A stretch of 64,000 nucleotides of DNA from Enterococcus viikkiensis (lineage in GTDB: Bacteria > Bacillota > Bacilli > Lactobacillales > Enterococcaceae), in assembly GCF_005405345.1 (NCBI RefSeq), contig NZ_BJDW01000003.1, forward strand, positions 62,001-126,000. The letters are read 5' to 3'. The notes below the pieces were generated by a model. It was not told where the DNA came from and did no database searches. It was given only the letters and a program-made list of their open reading frames with translations. Positions 63,938 through 64,000 of this stretch are shown here, in pieces (positions within the stretch are counted from its first letter, which is position 1; each line of letters opens with the position of its first letter). A program made the position numbers and the translations under genes.

Positions 63938-64000
63938 ATGAAAATTGGTTTTATCGGTGCCGGCAATATGGCCACGGCAATCGTGGAGGGAATCGTACAA
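63938..64000 (+). CDS. proC: Pyrroline-5-carboxylate reductase, 3' part outside the window
   Basis: The first 21 codons after TAAGGAGG are MKIGFIGAGNMATAIVEG plus three more, the Rossmann start of ProC, which makes proline from pyrroline-5-carboxylate. The rest lies beyond the window. Confidence 0.85.
   Translation, partial: MKIGFIGAGNMATAIVEGIVQ

Noticed and set aside
1-64000. tRNA, rRNA, insertion sequences, phage genes, toxin-antitoxin modules
   Set aside because: None could be recognised by reading both strands; the HicB-like fragment at 62530 has no toxin partner.

Overview
The window looks like about 64 kb of chromosome from a lactic acid bacterium of the genus Enterococcus. The support is the gene order purR–znuBCA–ispE with glmU and prs, the order gltX–cysE–cysS–mrnC–rlmB–rae1, the cinA–recA–rny and ymfF–ymfH–ymfI–rodZ–pgsA blocks, strong AGGAGG ribosome-binding sites, and the density of U-tailed terminators. 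By eye the GC content is higher than in E. faecalis or E. faecium. A species of the casseliflavus/gallinarum or avium type would fit, but this is inference. I saw no rRNA, tRNA, prophage, insertion sequence or CRISPR array.

Layout. 1-2550: end of the L25/Ctc gene, a DUF960-like gene and a MATE exporter (+). 2551-10050 (-): flavodoxin-like protein, methyltransferase with an Rrf2 regulator, Kup potassium transporter, then rpsO–pnp. 10231-18258: peptide deformylase (+); a (-) operon for a Sir2 deacylase, an acetyltransferase fused to chorismate mutase, and the niacin repressor NiaR; a lysine riboswitch driving a lysine-type ABC transporter (+); a TMEM175-like channel; an Mga-like regulator. 18320-18840 has no protein gene but holds two nearly identical tandem small-RNA genes. 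18954-26495 (-): prs, glmU, an array of intergenic repeats, purR, zinc ABC transporter, ispE. 26694-39435: Hsp20, then mprF, rny, recA, cinA, pgsA, rodZ-like, ymfI, ymfH, ymfF. 39670-49522: mscL, veg, a remnant of oadB, a sigma factor, rae1, rlmB, mrnC, cysS, cysE behind a cysteine T-box, gltX, a PIN/TRAM membrane protein, radA. 49552-64000: dut, a membrane phosphodiesterase, a CDF transporter, a DNA-repair cluster with an SOS box, small proteins, an aldo/keto reductase, a MarR–MATE pair, a coiled-coil lipoprotein, a TauE-like exporter, an AraC regulator, and the first codons of proC.

How it works together. Most of the window is housekeeping: RNA turnover (PNPase, RNase Y, Mini-III, Rae1), DNA repair (RecA, RadA, dUTPase, the SOS-linked cluster), membrane and envelope (PgsA, MprF, GlmU, RodZ) and amino-acid supply under RNA control (lysine riboswitch, cysteine T-box). 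The most unusual content lies between genes: the twin small RNAs at 18464-18748, whose identical bodies carry a perfect complement to a Shine-Dalgarno plus AUG start region, and a family of roughly 100-nt two-hairpin repeats placed just after terminators, including a tandem array at 21401-21800. Other points are the acetyltransferase–chorismate mutase fusion, a probable one-base frameshift in a small membrane-anchored protein, and an oadB gene fragment.
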